Assembly (NCBI RefSeq): GCF_001277255.1
Contig: NZ_CP012264.1
Span: 3,720,001-3,784,000, forward strand
Reading direction: 5' to 3'
DNA length: 64,000 bases
Source of the DNA: Cronobacter condimenti 1330
GTDB lineage: Bacteria; Pseudomonadota; Gammaproteobacteria; Enterobacterales; Enterobacteriaceae
Below are positions 50,507 to 59,475 of the stretch, piece after piece (position 1 is the first letter of the stretch; every line of letters begins with the position of its first letter). A program made the translations under genes and the position numbers. The notes beneath the pieces are model-generated. The model made no database searches. It had not been told where the DNA came from and was given only the letters and a program-made list of their open reading frames with translations.

Positions 50507-51922
50507 ATGAAATCGACGACACTGTTACGCGCGTTTATCCCTGTTTTGACTGGCCTGTGCGCCCTTCCCGCCTGGGCAGGGCCCCAGGCGGACGTGGTGT
50601 GCGCTTATCACCATACCGCTGGTGATGACGCCATCATGATGTACGGCATGCCGAACCATGCCATGCTCCATGACTTTTTCGGCAACACCCATACCGACGC
50701 CTATTCCGCCTACGAGCGGCTGCGAAACCTGCCTGAAACCACCTGCAATAATAAAGCGGACAGCTCCGCCTGGTGGGCGCCCACCATGAAGCTGCCCGAT
50801 GGACAAATCGTGCAGCCCGCTTATCAGAAAACCTACTATCAAAGCACGAACGTTGATAAGTACCCACTCACGCCCTTCCCTCCCGGGCTGGAACTGCTGG
50901 CAGGCGATCACCACGGCAGCGCACCCAACCGACGCATCACATTTCTGTGCGGCAATGGCAAAGGCTATACCAACACAGCGGGCGAAGTTTGCGGCCTGCG
51001 CCAGAAAGGCGATGCGGTGCAATTTAACATCGGCATTCAGTTTCCCAACTGCTGGGATGGCATAAACCTCAAACCGGTACGTGGGCGGATGAACGCCACT
51101 TATTCCAGCGACGAAGGCGCCTGTCCGGCGACATTCCCGGTGAAAATCCCGACAGTTAACATGAACGTCGCCTGGGTATTGCCGCAAATCACCACGCTGG
51201 ATACCGCAAAAATCGCGCTATCGATGGATCCTGTTATGGATGGCGAAACGCGCACTGAAAAATGGGGCAGCATTTACACTGCGCACGGCGATTTCATGAA
51301 TGGCTGGCCTGTGGAATCGGCGCAATTTATGACGCAGGAGTGTATGAACAACAACATGGACTGCGGCACCAATATTCCGTTCAGTTACACAAAGGCCAGC
51401 GCAGATACATGGGTCAGCAGCGCCGAGCCGCAGCGCAATTTTGGCGATGAACCCCTGTTGCAGGTGCAGGATGACTGGCGCAACGGCGGGCGTACCGCCA
51501 ATACAGAAATGATGTCGCTGGTGAAATTTGCGATTCCGCCCCTTCCGGCGGGCTACTCCGAAGCCGATGCGGCGCTGTTTAAATATAAAATCCGCATTTA
51601 TGGCGGAAAAAACGCGCAAGGCGCCGATCAGATTTTCTTTTACCCGACCGATACAAAGTGGGACGAACACCAGGTGAACTGGAATAATCGCCCGGCATGT
51701 AATTACAAATCCGATGGCGTACTCTATCTCGATAAAGAGAGGATCTATCGCTACGTTGATGTGGATAAAGCCGTACGGGCCGCGCTGGCAGCCGGTAAAA
51801 CGGAAATCGCGTGGTATATCGGCGGCGACCGTCAGGGCAATAATTACAGCTTTAGCCCGGCGGGAACGAAAGAAAATCTGTTGCTGATGCTGGTAGGTTT
51901 CAAAACCACACCCGAAATCTGA
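50507..51922 (+). CDS. Secreted DUF1996 protein with C-terminal carbohydrate-binding-like domain
   Basis: A 471-residue protein with a signal peptide (hydrophobic 5-23, ending 'PAWA'). The N-terminal half looks like DUF1996: 'DDAIMMYGMPNHAMLHDFFGN' region near 37-57, 'SSAWWAPTMKLPDG' near 85-98, 'LLAGDHHGS' near 130-138 and 'FPNCWDGINL' near 179-188. The C-terminal half ('ADTWVSSAEPQRNFGDEPLLQV', 'LVKFAIPPLPAGYSEADAALFKYKI', 'WDEHQVNWNNRP') matches the jelly-roll CBM96/DNRLRE-type pattern. DUF1996 is best known from fungi and actinobacteria, so this is an unusual accessory gene between msrA and ytfL. The ATG at 50507 has GGAG upstream; the substrate is unknown. Confidence 0.7.
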   Translation: MKSTTLLRAFIPVLTGLCALPAWAGPQADVVCAYHHTAGDDAIMMYGMPNHAMLHDFFGNTHTDAYSAYERLRNLPETTCNNKADSSAWWAPTMKLPDGQIVQPAYQKTYYQSTNVDKYPLTPFPPGLELLAGDHHGSAPNRRITFLCGNGKGYTNTAGEVCGLRQKGDAVQFNIGIQFPNCWDGINLKPVRGRMNATYSSDEGACPATFPVKIPTVNMNVAWVLPQITTLDTAKIALSMDPVMDGETRTEKWGSIYTAHGDFMNGWPVESAQFMTQECMNNNMDCGTNIPFSYTKASADTWVSSAEPQRNFGDEPLLQVQDDWRNGGRTANTEMMSLVKFAIPPLPAGYSEADAALFKYKIRIYGGKNAQGADQIFFYPTDTKWDEHQVNWNNRPACNYKSDGVLYLDKERIYRYVDVDKAVRAALAAGKTEIAWYIGGDRQGNNYSFSPAGTKENLLLMLVGFKTTPEI

Positions 51923-52106
51923 TGCCGTGACCCCGCCGCGGTTTTTTATCTGCGGCGGGCGCTTTCTTCACGCGTTGCGCAACCCTCTGGCAGCCCCGCT
52001 GGGGCTTACGCTATACTACCCTTTGAATTTGCAGGCCTCCTTCTCTACGGGCAGGCAATCACAGTGTTTTCACACGATAATCAACTTCCCTTCCGAGGAT
52101 CCGGCC

Positions 52107-52118
52107 ATGGCTGGATAA
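52107..52118 (+). other. Three-codon mini-ORF before ytfL
   Basis: ATG-GCT-GGA-TAA, with GAGG at 52095-52098, ends three bases before the ytfL ATG. It may couple or tune ytfL translation, whose own ribosome site is weak. Confidence 0.35.
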
Positions 52119-52121
52119 GAT

Positions 52122-53453
52122 ATGTTAAACAGTATTTTACTGATACTTTGTCTCATAGGCGTAAGCTCCTTTTTCTCGCTTTCCGAGATCTCGCTTGCCG
52201 CCTCCCGTAAAATCAAACTCAAGCTGCTGGCCGATGAAGGCAACATCAACGCCCAACGGGTGCTGAAAATGCAGGAAAACCCCGGTATGTTCTTTACCGT
52301 GGTGCAGATTGGCCTGAACGCCGTCGCCATTCTTGGCGGTATCGTCGGCGATGCGGCGTTTTCTCCGGCGTTCTATTCGCTACTGGTGCGGTTCGTCTCT
52401 CCTGAAATCGCCGAGCAGGTCAGTTTTATTATTTCCTTTACGGTCGTGACCAGTCTGTTCATCCTCTTTGCCGACCTGACCCCGAAACGCATCGGTATGA
52501 TTGCGCCTGAAGCCGTGGCTTTGCGTATCATCAACCCGATGCGCTTCTGTCTGTTCATTTTCCGCCCGCTGGTATGGTTCTTTAACGGCATGGCGAACGT
52601 GATTTTCCGCATTTTCAAATTGCCGATGGTGCGCAAAGACGACATCACCTCTGACGATATTTACGCAGTCGTGGAAGCCGGCGCGCTCGCGGGCGTACTG
52701 CGTAAGCAAGAGCATGAACTTATTGAAAACGTGTTTGAGCTGGAGTCACGTACGGTGCCCTCTTCCATGACCTCACGTGAAAACATCGTCTGGTTCGATT
52801 TGCATGAAGATGAGCACAGCCTGAAGCAGAAAATCGCCGATCACCCGCACTCGAAATTCCTGGTGTGTAATCAGGATATCGACCACATCGTCGGTTACGT
52901 CGATTCCAAAGAACTGCTGAACCGGGTGCTGGGCAATCAGAGTCTTGCGCTCAACAGCGGTGTGCAGATCCGCAACACGCTTATCGTGCCGGACACCCTG
53001 ACACTTTCCGAGGCGCTGGAAAGCTTCAAAACGGCGGGCGAAGACTTCGCCGTTATCATGAACGAATATGCGCTGGTGGTGGGCCTTATCACGTTAAACG
53101 ACGTGATGACCACGCTGATGGGCGACCTGGTCGGTCAGGGGCTGGAAGAGCAGATCGTCGCACGCGACGAAAACTCCTGGCTTATCGACGGCGGCACGCC
53201 GATTGATGATGTAATGCGCGTGCTGGATATCGACGAGTTTCCGCAATCCGGCAACTACGAAACCATCGGCGGCTTTATGATGTTTATGCTGCGAAAAATC
53301 CCGAAACGTACCGATTCGGTGAAGTTCTCCGGGTATAAGTTTGAAGTGGTGGATATCGATAATTACCGCATCGATCAGCTTCTGGTGACGCGTATCGACA
53401 ACAAGCCGGGCGTGCTGACCCCTAAATTGCCTGACGAGCAGAACGCCGCCTGA
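52122..53453 (+). CDS. ytfL: CNNM/CorC-type membrane protein YtfL
   Basis: A 443-residue protein with an N-terminal CNNM (DUF21) domain of three to four helices (about 1-180, 'FFSLSEISLAASRKIKLKLL'), a CBS-domain pair (about 210-330, 'KFLVCNQDIDHIVGYVDSKELL') and a C-terminal CorC_HlyC domain (about 345-430). The family moves Mg2+ or other cations, or regulates such transport; YtfL has been linked to cadaverine/putrescine export. Nearly identical to E. coli YtfL. It converges with ytfK across a terminator. Confidence 0.94.
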   Translation: MLNSILLILCLIGVSSFFSLSEISLAASRKIKLKLLADEGNINAQRVLKMQENPGMFFTVVQIGLNAVAILGGIVGDAAFSPAFYSLLVRFVSPEIAEQVSFIISFTVVTSLFILFADLTPKRIGMIAPEAVALRIINPMRFCLFIFRPLVWFFNGMANVIFRIFKLPMVRKDDITSDDIYAVVEAGALAGVLRKQEHELIENVFELESRTVPSSMTSRENIVWFDLHEDEHSLKQKIADHPHSKFLVCNQDIDHIVGYVDSKELLNRVLGNQSLALNSGVQIRNTLIVPDTLTLSEALESFKTAGEDFAVIMNEYALVVGLITLNDVMTTLMGDLVGQGLEEQIVARDENSWLIDGGTPIDDVMRVLDIDEFPQSGNYETIGGFMMFMLRKIPKRTDSVKFSGYKFEVVDIDNYRIDQLLVTRIDNKPGVLTPKLPDEQNAA

Positions 53454-53467
53454 GCCTCAAAACACTA

Positions 53468-53490
53468 ACGGCCCCATCGGGGCCGTTTGT
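53468..53490. terminator. Terminator between ytfL and ytfK
   Basis: ACGGCCCC-ATC-GGGGCCGT is an 8-bp GC-rich stem followed by TTTGT, 14 bp after the ytfL stop and between convergent genes. Confidence 0.75.
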
Positions 53491-53515
53491 CTTACTGCAT
53501 ACGCACAACGCGATA

Positions 53516-53722
53516 TCAGGCCAGATCGGTCTGGAGACGCATGACCTGACGGTTCACTTCGGACATCACGGAGTAGTGTTGTTTGTCCTTCACTTTCGGG
53601 ACGAGGATTTTGCCTTTATCAAACTCAAAAGCGCCAACATCCTTGATATACAACCGTCCACGAAACAGGATCTTCACGTACTTCGCCACCTGAAGCGGGT
53701 TGTAACGTTGGAAAATTTTCAT
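53516..53722 (-). CDS. ytfK: Stringent-response modulator YtfK (DUF1107)
   Basis: A 68-residue protein, the exact length of E. coli YtfK, with 'MKIFQRYNPLQVAKYVKILFRG' and 'KILVPKVKDKQHYSVMSEVNRQV'. YtfK binds SpoT and shifts it toward (p)ppGpp synthesis under phosphate or fatty-acid starvation. GGAGA precedes the ATG. It is divergent from ytfJ across a 331-bp spacer. Confidence 0.94.
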   Translation of the reverse strand: MKIFQRYNPLQVAKYVKILFRGRLYIKDVGAFEFDKGKILVPKVKDKQHYSVMSEVNRQVMRLQTDLA

Positions 53723-54053
53723 TGTTCTCTCCTGCTGAAGATTACGCCCTGCGGTTCCACATTTGGACCAGCATGATTAAGGCGCAAAATTTGTTGCCAG
53801 ATGACTATAGACCAGAACGTCGGGAGCACCCACTCTGCCTGACTTTATTTACGCTTTTATTACACTCTTTCAGAATTTTCTTTTCAAAACTCTAAAGAGC
53901 GCAGGAGAATGCCACATTTTTTAACGGGTTCTGTGCGTTCGCCCGCAAACTGGCACTCTGGTTGCGTGAAAACAGAAAATTAACAATTAAGCTAAAAAGC
54001 AATGGACCCAAGTGGTCCGATCACCTGCAAATGACAAGAAGAAGGAGTCACCT
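53723..54053. other. 331-bp divergent promoter region of ytfK and ytfJ
   Basis: No gene is visible. On the minus strand a TATAGT about 80 bp before ytfK may be its -10. On the plus strand a sigma-54-like element lies at 53951-53965, followed by a small hairpin GGACC/GGTCC before ytfJ. Confidence 0.5.
53951..53965 (+). promoter_or_regulatory. Sigma-54-like -24/-12 promoter upstream of ytfJ
   Basis: TGGCACTCTGGTTGC has GG and GC separated by exactly 10 bases and matches the consensus TGGCAC-N5-TTGC. It lies 89 bp before the ytfJ ATG. An enhancer-binding protein site was not identified. Confidence 0.5.
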
Positions 54054-54611
54054 ATGACCCTGCGCGGAATGCTGGCGCTGAGTTGCCTGCTGCTGCCGCT
54101 GATGGCCTCGGCACATAACTTCAAAGAAAATGAGCGCGTCCCACCGGTCGGCATTAACGACAAAGGCGAACTGATGCTGGATAAAGATCAGTTTAGCTAC
54201 AAAAACTGGAACAGCGCGCAGTTACCTGGAAAAGTGCGAGTGCTGCAACATATTGCGGGCCGAACCTCGGCTAAAGAGAAAAACGCGGGGCTGATTGAAG
54301 CAATAAAAGCCGCGAAATTCCCGCATGACCGTTACCAGACCACCACCGTGGTCAACAGCGATGACGCGATTCCCGGCACCGGCATGTTTGTTCGTCACAG
54401 CATTGAGACCAATAAACAGCAGTATCCCTGGTCGCAGTTTATTGTCGACAGCAATGGGGTTGCGCAAAAAGCCTGGCAGCTGGAGTCAGAAAGCTCAGCG
54501 ATTGTCGTGCTGGATAAAGACGGGCGTGTGAAGTTCGCGAAAGACGGCGGCCTGACGCAGGAAGAAGTGCAGCAGGTCATTAGCCTGCTGCAGCAGTTAC
54601 TCAGTAAATAG
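54054..54611 (+). CDS. ytfJ: Periplasmic YtfJ family protein
   Basis: A 185-residue protein with a signal peptide (ending 'LMASA' near residue 20), then a thioredoxin-like fold lacking the CXXC motif: 'PGKVRVLQHIAGRTSAKEKNAGLIEAI' region and 'SAIVVLDKDGRVKFAKDGGLTQEEVQQV'. It matches E. coli YtfJ; the function is not established. The ATG at 54054 has AAGGAG upstream. Its stop overlaps the end of cysQ by 11 bp in convergent orientation. Confidence 0.92.
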   Translation: MTLRGMLALSCLLLPLMASAHNFKENERVPPVGINDKGELMLDKDQFSYKNWNSAQLPGKVRVLQHIAGRTSAKEKNAGLIEAIKAAKFPHDRYQTTTVVNSDDAIPGTGMFVRHSIETNKQQYPWSQFIVDSNGVAQKAWQLESESSAIVVLDKDGRVKFAKDGGLTQEEVQQVISLLQQLLSK

Positions 54612-55344
54612 AGACACGGAAGCTGGGGTTCAGGAACGATTCACGGGGCGTGTAATCCAGCGTTTTGCCCTGCCAGTCGTGAACCTGCGCCCCGGCGGCG
54701 ACCGCTACGGCGTGACCGGCTGCGGTATCCCACGTGCAGGTCGGCCCAAAACGCGGATAGAGCTGCGCTTCACCTTCCGCCACCAGACAGAATTTCAGCG
54801 ACGAGCCGATAGACGTGGTCTGATGCTCACCAAGCTGCTGTAGATAATCCTTCAGTTCCGCGTTATTGCCGTGAGAGCGGCTTATCACCACCCGGGGCGG
54901 GCGCACATCACGTACCTGAATCTGCTTGCGCACACCGCACTCTTCTTTCCACGCTTTGCCTTCGGCGGCACTGTACATCACCTTCAGTACCGGCGCGTAG
55001 ACCACGCCAAGCACCGGCTTGCCGTCTTCGATAAGGGCGATATTCACCGTAAATTCGCCGTTGCGTTTGAGGAACTCTTTGGTGCCATCAAGCGGATCCA
55101 CCAGCCAGTAGCGCTGCCAGTGCTGGCGCTCCTCCCAGGCAGGCGGATCTTCTTCAGACAACACCGGCACCTGCGGCGTCAGCGCTTTCAGCCCGGCGAC
55201 AATCACCGCGTGCGCTGCGATATCCGCCGCCGTCACCGGCGAATCATCAACCTTTTGGGTGGCTTCCAGCGGCTTGTGACCCTCGTAGACTTCCATGATG
55301 GCGTCGCCTGCGTCGCGCGCCAGTTGGCAAATCTGTTCTAACAT
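54601..55344 (-). CDS. cysQ: 3'(2'),5'-bisphosphate nucleotidase CysQ
   Basis: A 247-residue inositol-monophosphatase-fold enzyme. Metal-binding motifs are 'SEEDPPAWE' near 66-74, 'DPLDGTKEFLKRNGEF' near 85-100 and 'TWDTAAGHAV' near 205-214. It converts 3'-phosphoadenosine-5'-phosphate to AMP, removing a by-product of sulfate assimilation. The Met at 55344 is preferred over 55350 because GAGG lies at the correct distance and E. coli CysQ begins with 'ML'. It is divergent from cpdB. Confidence 0.95.
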   Translation of the reverse strand: MLEQICQLARDAGDAIMEVYEGHKPLEATQKVDDSPVTAADIAAHAVIVAGLKALTPQVPVLSEEDPPAWEERQHWQRYWLVDPLDGTKEFLKRNGEFTVNIALIEDGKPVLGVVYAPVLKVMYSAAEGKAWKEECGVRKQIQVRDVRPPRVVISRSHGNNAELKDYLQQLGEHQTTSIGSSLKFCLVAEGEAQLYPRFGPTCTWDTAAGHAVAVAAGAQVHDWQGKTLDYTPRESFLNPSFRVSIY

Positions 55345-55565
55345 TGTCATCCACCTCTTTCTCGTTTCGCAGTCCGTCCCGGCTGCGGATTTAACACCTT
55401 GTTTTATCGATATGATTTTTATATCGCATTGCGCCGGGTTCCGCTATCTGTGAAGCGATTCCGGTTTCCCTGCCACTTTTTCTGGCAGGATTCACATTTT
55501 TGTAAGCAACAAACGATACATACATAAACTTTTGTGGCTTCGCTCTGAAAAAAAGGACCTGCATA

Positions 55566-57509
55566 ATGATTAAGTTTAGTGCAACGATGATAGCCACGCT
55601 GGTTGCCGCCAGCGTGAACGCCGCCACAGTGGATCTGCGCATTATGGAGACCACTGACCTGCACAGTAACATGATGGACTTTGACTATTACAAAGACGCG
55701 CCGACCGAGAAGTTTGGCCTGGTGCGAACCGCAAGCTTAATCAAAGCCGCCCGCCAGGAAGCCGCCAACAGCGTGCTGGTGGATAATGGCGATCTGATTC
55801 AGGGCAGCCCACTTGGCGATTACATGGCTGCGAAAGGCCTGAAAGACGGCGACGTACATCCGGTGTATAAAGCGATGAACACGCTGGATTACGCCGTCGG
55901 CAACCTCGGTAACCATGAATTTAACTACGGCCTCGACTACCTGCATAAGGCGCTCTCAGGCGCAAAATTCCCTTACGTTAACGCCAATATCATCGACGCG
56001 AAAACCCAGAAACCGCTCTTCACGCCTTACCTGATTAAAGAAACTCAGGTGAAGGACAAAGACGGCAAGCCGCACACGCTTAAAATCGGTTACATCGGAT
56101 TTGTGCCGCCGCAAATCATGACCTGGGATAAAGCAAACCTGAACGGCAAAGTCACCGTCAACGATATCACCGAAACCGCCCGTCACTATGTACCGCAAAT
56201 GCGCGCGGAAGGGGCCGATCTGGTGGTGGTGGTCGCGCACTCCGGCCTTTCTGCCGAGCCGTACAAAGCCATGGCAGAAAACTCGGTGTACTATTTAAGC
56301 CAGGTGCCTGGCGTTGATGCCATTCTGTTCGGCCACGCGCATGCTGTCTTCCCGGGTAAAGATTTCGCGAATATCAAAGGTGCGGACATCGCGCAGGGTA
56401 CGCTCAACGGCGTGCCGTCGGTGATGCCGGGCATGTGGGGCGATCATCTGGGGATCGTTGATCTGGTGCTGAACAATGACAGCGGCAAATGGAAAGTCAC
56501 ACAAAGCAAAGCCGAAGCGCGTCCTGTCTACGACGTGCAGGCGAAGAAATCGCTCGTCGCGGAAGATAAAAACCTGGTGAGCGTGCTGCAAGCCGATCAC
56601 GACGCCACACGCGAATTTGTCAGCCAGCCGGTCGGGAAATCCGCCGATCCGATGTACAGCTATCTGGCGCTGGTACAGGATGACCCGACCGTACAGGTGG
56701 TGAACAACGCTCAAAAGGCGTATGTCGAACACTTCATTCAGGGCGACCCGGATCTGGCGCAACTGCCGGTACTCTCTGCCGCCGCGCCGTTTAAGGTAGG
56801 GGGACGTAAAAACGATCCGGCAAGCTTCGTCGAGGTGGAAAAAGGCCAGTTGACGTTTCGCAACGCCGCCGACCTCTATCTCTATCCCAACACGCTGGTG
56901 GTTGTGAAAGCGACGGGCGCGGAAGTGAAAGAGTGGCTGGAGTGCTCCGCCGGGCAGTTTAACCAGATTGATGTCAACAGCACGAAACCACAGTCATTAC
57001 TGAACTGGGACGGGTTCCGCACCTATAACTTTGATGTCATTGACGGCGTGAATTATCAAATAGACGTAACGCAGCCTGCGAAATATGACGGCGAATGCCA
57101 GGCCGTGAACACGAAAGCGGAACGCATCAAAAACCTGACATTTAACGGCAAGCCGATTGACCCGAAAGCCACGTTCCTGGTCGCGACCAATAACTATCGC
57201 GCCTACGGCGGGAAATTCGCAGGCACCGGTGACAGCCATATCGCCTTCGCCTCGCCGGATGAAAACCGCGCGGTCCTGGCGGCGTGGATCGGGGCGGAAA
57301 CGAAACGCGCGGGCGAAATCCACCCGGCGGCGGATAACAACTGGCGACTGGCGCCGATAGCAAGCCACCAGAAACTGGATATTCGTTTTGAAACGTCGCC
57401 TTCCGACAAAGCCGCCGCGTTTATCAAAGAGAAAGCCCAGTATCCGATGAAAAACGTCGGCAAAGACGACATCGGTTTTGCGGTTTATCAGTTGGATCTG
57501 ACGAAATAA
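55566..57509 (+). CDS. cpdB: Periplasmic 2',3'-cyclic-nucleotide 2'-phosphodiesterase / 3'-nucleotidase CpdB
   Basis: A 647-residue periplasmic enzyme, the same length as E. coli CpdB, with a signal peptide ending 'ASVNA' near residue 19. The metallophosphoesterase domain carries 'METTDLHSNMMDFDY', 'VDNGDLIQGS', 'GNLGNHEFNYG' and 'GHAHAVFPG'; the C-terminal 5'-nucleotidase domain starts near residue 360. It degrades extracellular 2',3'-cyclic nucleotides to nucleosides. AGGA precedes the ATG. Confidence 0.96.
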   Translation: MIKFSATMIATLVAASVNAATVDLRIMETTDLHSNMMDFDYYKDAPTEKFGLVRTASLIKAARQEAANSVLVDNGDLIQGSPLGDYMAAKGLKDGDVHPVYKAMNTLDYAVGNLGNHEFNYGLDYLHKALSGAKFPYVNANIIDAKTQKPLFTPYLIKETQVKDKDGKPHTLKIGYIGFVPPQIMTWDKANLNGKVTVNDITETARHYVPQMRAEGADLVVVVAHSGLSAEPYKAMAENSVYYLSQVPGVDAILFGHAHAVFPGKDFANIKGADIAQGTLNGVPSVMPGMWGDHLGIVDLVLNNDSGKWKVTQSKAEARPVYDVQAKKSLVAEDKNLVSVLQADHDATREFVSQPVGKSADPMYSYLALVQDDPTVQVVNNAQKAYVEHFIQGDPDLAQLPVLSAAAPFKVGGRKNDPASFVEVEKGQLTFRNAADLYLYPNTLVVVKATGAEVKEWLECSAGQFNQIDVNSTKPQSLLNWDGFRTYNFDVIDGVNYQIDVTQPAKYDGECQAVNTKAERIKNLTFNGKPIDPKATFLVATNNYRAYGGKFAGTGDSHIAFASPDENRAVLAAWIGAETKRAGEIHPAADNNWRLAPIASHQKLDIRFETSPSDKAAAFIKEKAQYPMKNVGKDDIGFAVYQLDLTK

Positions 57510-57555
57510 CGCCCGTCCAGGGCGGGTTTCAAAGCCAGACTGGATAATGAAAGCC

Positions 57556-57585
57556 GGCCGGGTAAGGCACACTCGCCACCCGGCC
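57556..57585. terminator. Hairpin downstream of cpdB
   Basis: GGCCGGGT and ACCCGGCC form an 8-bp stem over a 14-base loop, followed by TTTAC, at the boundary of convergent cpdB and ytfH. Termination is possible but the T run is short. Confidence 0.5.
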
Positions 57586-57586
57586 T

Positions 57587-57967
57587 TTACGCCGCGCGCT
57601 CGTTGCGGTTCGCGATGACCTGCGGCGTATGCACCTCAATCCAGTCTGCCAGCGCCACCACTTTCTCGCTCACCTCCACGCCAAGCGGCGTCAGGCTGTA
57701 CTCCACATGCGGCGGTACCACCGGGTATGACACGCGATCGACAAAGCCGTCCTGCTCCAGCGCCTGTAACGACTGCGCCAGCATCTTTTCGCTCACGCCG
57801 CCCATTTTGCGGCGCAAATCGCTAAAGCGATGCGTACCGTCGCGTAACGCCACCAGAATCAGCACGCCCCAGCGGCTGGTCACATGCTTTAACACCTCAC
57901 GTGACGGACATTCTTCGGCAAACAGATTACCGTCACGCATCTTTTCACTCAGGCCAGGAACGGTCAT
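57587..57967 (-). CDS. ytfH: HxlR-family regulator YtfH (QorR)
   Basis: A 126-residue winged-helix regulator of the HxlR family: 'CPSREVLKHVTSRWGVLILVAL' near 19-40, 'HRFSDLRRKMGGVSEKMLAQSLQALEQDGFV' near 46-76 and 'VEYSLTPLG' near 87-95. The conserved first-segment Cys19 could sense electrophiles. It is divergent from qorB and presumably represses it, as suggested for E. coli. Short inverted repeats lie in the shared promoter region. Confidence 0.92.
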   Translation of the reverse strand: MTVPGLSEKMRDGNLFAEECPSREVLKHVTSRWGVLILVALRDGTHRFSDLRRKMGGVSEKMLAQSLQALEQDGFVDRVSYPVVPPHVEYSLTPLGVEVSEKVVALADWIEVHTPQVIANRNERAA

Positions 57968-57985
57968 AGGGATACTTACCTTTTT

Positions 57986-58008
57986 GTACGTACTTACTAA
58001 AAGTTAGC
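57986..58008. promoter_or_regulatory. Possible YtfH operator
   Basis: The 89-bp ytfH-qorB spacer contains the palindrome GTACGTAC at 57986-57993 and CTAA-AAG-TTAG at 57997-58007. HxlR proteins bind such short dyads. The assignment is by position only. Confidence 0.3.
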
Positions 58009-58056
58009 TTGAGTGATAGTGTGCCACAACACACACCACAGACAAAGGAAAAGACC

Positions 58057-58911
58057 ATGATTGCGATTACTGGTGCCACCGGCCAGCTCGGCCAGCGCGT
58101 TATCCACACCCTTCTGAACACCGTCGCGGCAAAGGATGTCGTGGCCATCGTCCGTAACCCTGCGAAAGCCACCGCCCTGCAGGAAAAAGGCGTGCAGGTA
58201 CGCGCCGCCGACTACAACGACGTGGCGGCGCTCACCGCAGCATTAGAAGGCGTGGAAAAACTGCTGCTCATCTCCTCAAGCGAAGTGGGCCAGCGCGCGC
58301 CACAGCACCGCAACGTGATTGACGCGGCCAAAGCCGCAGGGGTTACGCTGATTGCCTACACCAGCCTCCTGCATGCTGACCGTTCGCCGCTCGCCCTGGC
58401 GGATGAACACGTTGCGACCGAAAAAATGCTCGCCGATTCCGGCATCCCTTACGTGCTGCTGCGTAACGGCTGGTATACAGAGAACTATCTGGCGAGCGTG
58501 CCGCCAGCGCTTGAACATGGCGTCTTTATCGGCAGCGCCGGTGAAGGGAAAATCGCTTCCGCAAGCCGTCAGGATTACGCGGATGCCGCCGCCAAAGTGC
58601 TGACGCTCGAAAACCAGGGCGGGCGCGTGTATGAACTGGCGGGTGACCACGCCTGGACGCTAAATGATCTCACGGCGCTTTTAAGCCAGACCACCGGTAA
58701 AAACGTGGTTTACCAGAACCTGAGCGAAGCCGATTTCGCCGCGGCGCTTGCGGGCGCGGGTCTGCCGGAAGGCTTTGCGAAACTGCTGGCGAACTCTGAC
58801 GTCGGCGCGTCTAAAGGCGGCCTGTTTGACGACAGCCGCCAGCTCAGCGCACTGATTGGTCGCCCTACCACGCCGCTTGAAACCAGCCTGCGCGCAACGC
58901 TGAAACCGTAA
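58057..58911 (+). CDS. qorB: NAD(P)H:quinone oxidoreductase 2 (QorB)
   Basis: A 284-residue atypical short-chain dehydrogenase. The NAD(P)-binding loop 'MIAITGATGQLGQRVIHTLL' is at the N-terminus, with 'LLLISSSEVGQRAPQHRNVIDAAKAAG' near 70-96 and 'YTSLLHADRSPL' near 104-115, matching E. coli QorB (YtfG). It reduces quinones one or two electrons at a time with NADPH. AAAGGAAAAG lies before the ATG at 58057. Divergent from its probable repressor YtfH. Confidence 0.94.
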   Translation: MIAITGATGQLGQRVIHTLLNTVAAKDVVAIVRNPAKATALQEKGVQVRAADYNDVAALTAALEGVEKLLLISSSEVGQRAPQHRNVIDAAKAAGVTLIAYTSLLHADRSPLALADEHVATEKMLADSGIPYVLLRNGWYTENYLASVPPALEHGVFIGSAGEGKIASASRQDYADAAAKVLTLENQGGRVYELAGDHAWTLNDLTALLSQTTGKNVVYQNLSEADFAAALAGAGLPEGFAKLLANSDVGASKGGLFDDSRQLSALIGRPTTPLETSLRATLKP

Positions 58912-59018
58912 CGTAACGCACATACGTAATCTGGCAGGCTGCTTTCCCTGGGCCTGCCAGCTACAATGCGCACGCCTGCTGAAGGCGCAAAAACAATAAA
59001 CGTAAAACAGGGATCCTC

Positions 59019-59390
59019 ATGAAAGCATACTTTCTCGCACTTCCGTTACTGCTGAGCAGCGCCGCCGCATGGTCAATGAGCTGTGATAACCCGCGCAGCC
59101 CGTATGACACCACTTACTGCGCCGCGCTGGAAATGGTTCAGGGTGACCGCGACCTTAACCAGCAATATAAAAACACCATGTCGGTGCTTTCTCCGGCGCA
59201 GAAACAGATCGTTAAAAACGCCCAGATCTCATGGCTGAAAGTGCGCGATCACGAATGCGCAGAAGGCTCGACGCTGCTGCTCGGTTGCGCGAATGAGAAA
59301 ATGGCGGCCCGTATTGCGTTGCTGAAAAGCATTGAGCGCGAATGCCGTAACGCGGGCTGCGATAACGCTAACCTCTCCCGCATCGAATAA
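59019..59390 (+). CDS. Secreted LprI/DUF1311-like lysozyme-inhibitor-type protein
   Basis: A 123-residue protein with a signal peptide (hydrophobic 4-18), followed by a small helical domain: 'CDNPRSPYDTTYCAALEMVQGDRDLNQQY' near 22-50, 'LSPAQKQIVKNAQISWLKVRDHECA' near 56-80 and six or so cysteines. This is the LprI/DUF1311 pattern, members of which can inhibit lysozyme, but no activity is proven for this one. It lies in an accessory segment between qorB and ytfF. Confidence 0.72.
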   Translation: MKAYFLALPLLLSSAAAWSMSCDNPRSPYDTTYCAALEMVQGDRDLNQQYKNTMSVLSPAQKQIVKNAQISWLKVRDHECAEGSTLLLGCANEKMAARIALLKSIERECRNAGCDNANLSRIE

Positions 59391-59475
59391 CCGCAAAGTT
59401 AATTAATTGTTAATACCGGTGGCTAAGCCCGTAGTTGTTCTTATAATGAGGCTTCACCTTTAGTGGAGAGCCACC

